From Bacillota bacterium (GTDB lineage: Bacteria > Bacillota > Desulfitobacteriia > Desulfitobacteriales > Desulfitobacteriaceae), in the NCBI GenBank assembly GCA_021849995.1, contig JAJZSC010000128.1, positions 1 to 7,803 on the forward strand: a stretch of 7,803 bases of DNA. The letters run 5' to 3'. The notes under the pieces are model-generated. The model was not told the origin of the DNA. It saw only the letters and a list, made by a program, of their open reading frames with translations, and did not search any database. A program made the position numbers and the translations under genes. Of this stretch, positions 5,571 to 7,803 are shown in pieces (the stretch's first letter is position 1; every line of letters starts with the position of its first letter).

Positions 5571-7517
5571 TCAAGAACCAGGTATAGATATTCCATACTT
5601 GTTTAGCTTACGATAAAGAGTATTCCGACTGATACCCAGCAGCAAGGCACATTTTGATATATTCCAGTTTACACTTTCCAGGGTTTCCAAAATCATTTCC
5701 TTTTCTACTTGTTCTAACGTATCATTTGCGTTAAACGAGTTTTTGCTGCATAAAATTGGATTTTGCAAGGAATCCGGCAGATGTTCAAGAGTAATGTCTT
5801 TGCCTTTTGCCAAGTTTACAGCTCGTTCAATGGCGTTGGAAAGCTCCCGAACATTTCCCGGCCAATAATAATTCTCCAATGACTTGGCCGCTTTTGGTTC
5901 AAGATTGCTCAAAGGTAAGTTAAGCATACCGGCAAACTTTCTGATGTAGTAACTTGCTAATAACAGAACATCCCCTTGCCGGTTCCGAAGAGGAGGAATT
6001 GTAATACTAATAACATTAAGACGATAATAGAGATCCTCACGAAAATTTCCCTTGCGAACCTCTTCTTTGAGGTCTCTGTTGGTTGCAGCAATAACTCTGA
6101 TGGTCACCGGTATAGGTTTGTACCCACCAATACGTACAACCTGTTTCTCTTGAAGAACCCTTAATAAAGATGCTTGGGTTTCCAAAGGCATATCCCCAAC
6201 CTCATCGAGAAAAATCGTTCCTTCATTGGCCAATTCAAACTTTCCTGGCCGTCCCCCGCGTTTGGCTCCCGTAAAGGCCCCTTCTTCATATCCAAAAAGC
6301 TCACTCTCAATAAGATCCCGAGGTATGGCCGCACAGTTAATGGCTACAAAAGGCCCATTAGCCACATTACTCGAATTATGTATAGCCTGGGCGAACATCT
6401 CTTTCCCCGTACCACTTTCCCCCAGCAGAAATACCGAAGACATACTCGGCGCTACGTCTTTGGCGACTTGAATACTCTTTATCAGCGAGACACTCTGTCC
6501 GATGATATCTTCAAAAGTGAACTGGGCTCTCGCTCCTACCATCTTGTTAACCAAGCGATGTACATGTTTTATTTCACGCAAAACGGCCACTCCACCGCAA
6601 ACTTCTTGCTGATGATCAATTATCGGCTGAGCTGAAAATAAAAAATGTGCCTGCTGATGCCCCCTGTCAAGCAAAAACTCTTGATCAGCAATTGACCGTC
6701 CTTCATTAAGAAGGGCTTGTATTATTTCTTCATTTTTAAGAATATTTTGAAGCAATTTTCCATAATAATTTTTCTCATGGAAATTTAAAATATTTATGGC
6801 CACTGGATTAATTTTTGTAATTCGGCCCTTATCATCAAAAGAAATAAGGCCGTCAGACATGGATTGTACGATTGCATTGACATTGTTATATGATTTAACA
6901 ACTTCGGCATTAGCTGCTTGCAGACGCAGTTGATTTTCAATCGCCTGCGCCGCGGCCACAACCATACCTAAAGTATGGGCATGGGCTTGACGATAATCAC
7001 CGGAAACATCAAGAATACCGATCATTTCTCCATTTGCACCATGTATGGGCGCACCAGAACAAGTTATCCAATGGTTAACGCGTGAAAAGTGCTCAGTAGC
7101 AAATATTTGGAGGGGAATTTGTTCAATCTTTACAACACCCATTGCGTTGGTCCCTTTTGTTTCTTCGTCCCAAAACTCTCCAACTCTAAAATGACTGTGC
7201 CGATCCAAAATATCCTGGTCTCCTAAAAGCTCAAGTACGTAGGCTTCATAGTCAAGAAGAAGCACCACAAAACCAGAGCCTTTTACCAATTGATACAGCT
7301 TCTCTAAAAAGGGTTTGGCTACTTTAATGAGCCCTCGGTTTTTTTCTCGACGGATCTTTACTTCCTGCTCGGAAAGCCGCGAGGTCATAAGCACTTCAGG
7401 ATCTAATTTTCGTTCCCGACATCGTTTCCATGATGACATAATCATGGGATTGACCAAATCAGTAATTTCATTGGTTATTCCCTTGAGAACAAAGTTTTCC
7501 CAAGCCTGATACAGCAA
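5571..7517 (-). CDS. Sigma-54-dependent transcriptional activator, AcoR type (GAF-PAS-AAA+-Fis)
   Basis: A 648-residue bacterial enhancer-binding protein. In order: an AcoR-like N-terminal segment (SWKRCRERKLDP, 29-40), a GAF-like sensor at about 60-200 with GEFWDEETKGTNAMG at 113-127, a PAS domain at about 207-320, and an AAA+ domain at about 335-570 with Walker A GESGTGKE (366-373), the sigma-54-contacting GAFTGA (413-418), Walker B TIFLDEVGD (434-442) and WPGNVRELSNAIERA (552-566). A Fis-type helix-turn-helix follows at about 605-645 (ISKCALLLGISRNTLYRKL). There is no receiver domain, so it should respond to a ligand or redox cue directly rather than to a kinase. All residues needed to activate sigma-54 polymerase are present. 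It is the likely regulator of the adjacent operon; its effector is unknown. The start is a TTG at 7517, 13 nt after AAGGGGTG, an unusually long gap, so the true start is not certain. Confidence 0.93.
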   Translation of the reverse strand: MLYQAWENFVLKGITNEITDLVNPMIMSSWKRCRERKLDPEVLMTSRLSEQEVKIRREKNRGLIKVAKPFLEKLYQLVKGSGFVVLLLDYEAYVLELLGDQDILDRHSHFRVGEFWDEETKGTNAMGVVKIEQIPLQIFATEHFSRVNHWITCSGAPIHGANGEMIGILDVSGDYRQAHAHTLGMVVAAAQAIENQLRLQAANAEVVKSYNNVNAIVQSMSDGLISFDDKGRITKINPVAINILNFHEKNYYGKLLQNILKNEEIIQALLNEGRSIADQEFLLDRGHQQAHFLFSAQPIIDHQQEVCGGVAVLREIKHVHRLVNKMVGARAQFTFEDIIGQSVSLIKSIQVAKDVAPSMSSVFLLGESGTGKEMFAQAIHNSSNVANGPFVAINCAAIPRDLIESELFGYEEGAFTGAKRGGRPGKFELANEGTIFLDEVGDMPLETQASLLRVLQEKQVVRIGGYKPIPVTIRVIAATNRDLKEEVRKGNFREDLYYRLNVISITIPPLRNRQGDVLLLASYYIRKFAGMLNLPLSNLEPKAAKSLENYYWPGNVRELSNAIERAVNLAKGKDITLEHLPDSLQNPILCSKNSFNANDTLEQVEKEMILETLESVNWNISKCALLLGISRNTLYRKLNKYGISIPGS

Positions 7518-7780
7518 TTGAATATGTCATCACCCCTTAACGCTTTCTTGTTTTTGTTACTGTTCGATAATTAGTCCAATTTTCCTTCTTCAATTAAATG
7601 ATTTTAGGAATATATCACAGCAATTTCTTTTTTGTTTGGGTACCGACGGATAAATTTAATATTCTCTAAATTCCGCAAGTTTTCTGTTGAATTTTCTCTT
7701 TAATATGTTATGTTACTATTAGGTGTCAAGGATACGTCTCTGTGAATTGTTTAACTCCAGGCTGAAGGGGGCCTCGCCAT
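7518..7780. other. Intergenic region and long leader upstream of the activator gene
   Basis: AT-rich stretch with no convincing gene. It holds the probable activator promoter (7700-7729), a leader of about 175 nt and a weak AT-only inverted repeat (AATTTA at 7653-7658, TAAATT at 7667-7672). I see no riboswitch, tRNA or sigma-54 promoter in it. Confidence 0.5.
7700..7729 (-). promoter_or_regulatory. Probable sigma-A promoter of the activator gene
   Basis: The minus strand has a perfect -35 TTGACA (7724-7729), an 18-nt spacer and TATTAA (7700-7705, 4 of 6 matches to TATAAT). The start would be near 7693, giving a leader of roughly 175 nt. A constitutive sigma-A promoter is what one expects for a ligand-responsive sigma-54 activator. 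Confidence 0.5.
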
Positions 7781-7803
7781 ATGATTTTCTTTGATTCGTT
7801 CAC
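7781..7803 (+). CDS. Possible start of a divergent gene (first seven codons only)
   Basis: An ATG at 7781 follows GAAGGGGG by 9 nt and opens MIFFDSF before the window ends. The opening resembles that of TatD-type metal hydrolases (MxFxDSHxH), but too little is visible to name it. A weak TTGAAT-N16-TATGTT promoter (7687-7714) lies upstream. It may equally be chance. Confidence 0.25.

Noticed and set aside
6174..6635. A 153-codon plus-strand open frame inside the sigma-54 activator gene
   Set aside because: It lies wholly antisense to the AAA+ domain coding sequence, whose motifs are intact, and its translation shows no recognisable features.
1..7803. CRISPR array, insertion sequence, tRNA/rRNA genes, phage attachment sites
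   Set aside because: No repeated spacer pattern, transposase, paired terminal repeats or RNA-gene cloverleaf was seen on either strand.

Overview
The window looks like part of a chromosome from an anaerobic, spore-former-type Firmicute, with the Desulfitobacterium/Desulfosporosinus/Peptococcaceae neighbourhood as my best guess. The reasons are moderate to low GC, strong AGGAGG-type ribosome binding sites, GTG and TTG starts, a large sigma-54 activator of the AcoR type and a -24/-12 promoter. The organism is inferred, not proven. All recognised genes lie on the minus strand, so transcription runs from right to left.

Right part (about 5515-7803): a 648-residue sigma-54-dependent activator (GAF-like + PAS + AAA+ + Fis-type HTH) has its own probable sigma-A promoter (7700-7729) and a clear intrinsic terminator (5519-5548). 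At the extreme right edge there may be the first codons of a divergent plus-strand gene (7781).

Middle (5203-5514): a control region with a textbook sigma-54 promoter (5258-5273, GG-N10-GC), two upstream palindromes about 104 bp apart that could be activator sites, and a perfect 9-bp hairpin that begins exactly at the predicted +1 of the message.

Left part (1-5202): one minus-strand gene series that this promoter should drive. In transcription order it holds (1) a 493-residue protein that I assign to the uncharacterised DUF2193 family, known mainly from methanogens; (2) a 246-residue aquaporin that aligns end to end with archaeal AqpM; (3) beta-ribofuranosylaminobenzene 5'-phosphate (beta-RFA-P) synthase, the committed enzyme of methanopterin synthesis; (4) a short archaeoflavoprotein/DmrX-like flavoprotein that appears to have lost about 30-35 residues from its FMN-binding core; (5) a dihydropteroate-synthase-like protein of the kind linked to tetrahydromethanopterin (H4MPT) synthesis, cut by the left edge.

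Read together, this is a regulated, inducible operon that couples H4MPT-type cofactor synthesis to a protein of unknown function and a membrane channel, both of archaeal type. Most Firmicutes use only tetrahydrofolate as their C1 carrier, so the cluster is unusual. A natural hypothesis is that the DUF2193 protein works with the pterin made by the other genes on a small solute, possibly one admitted by the channel. No substrate can be read from the sequence.
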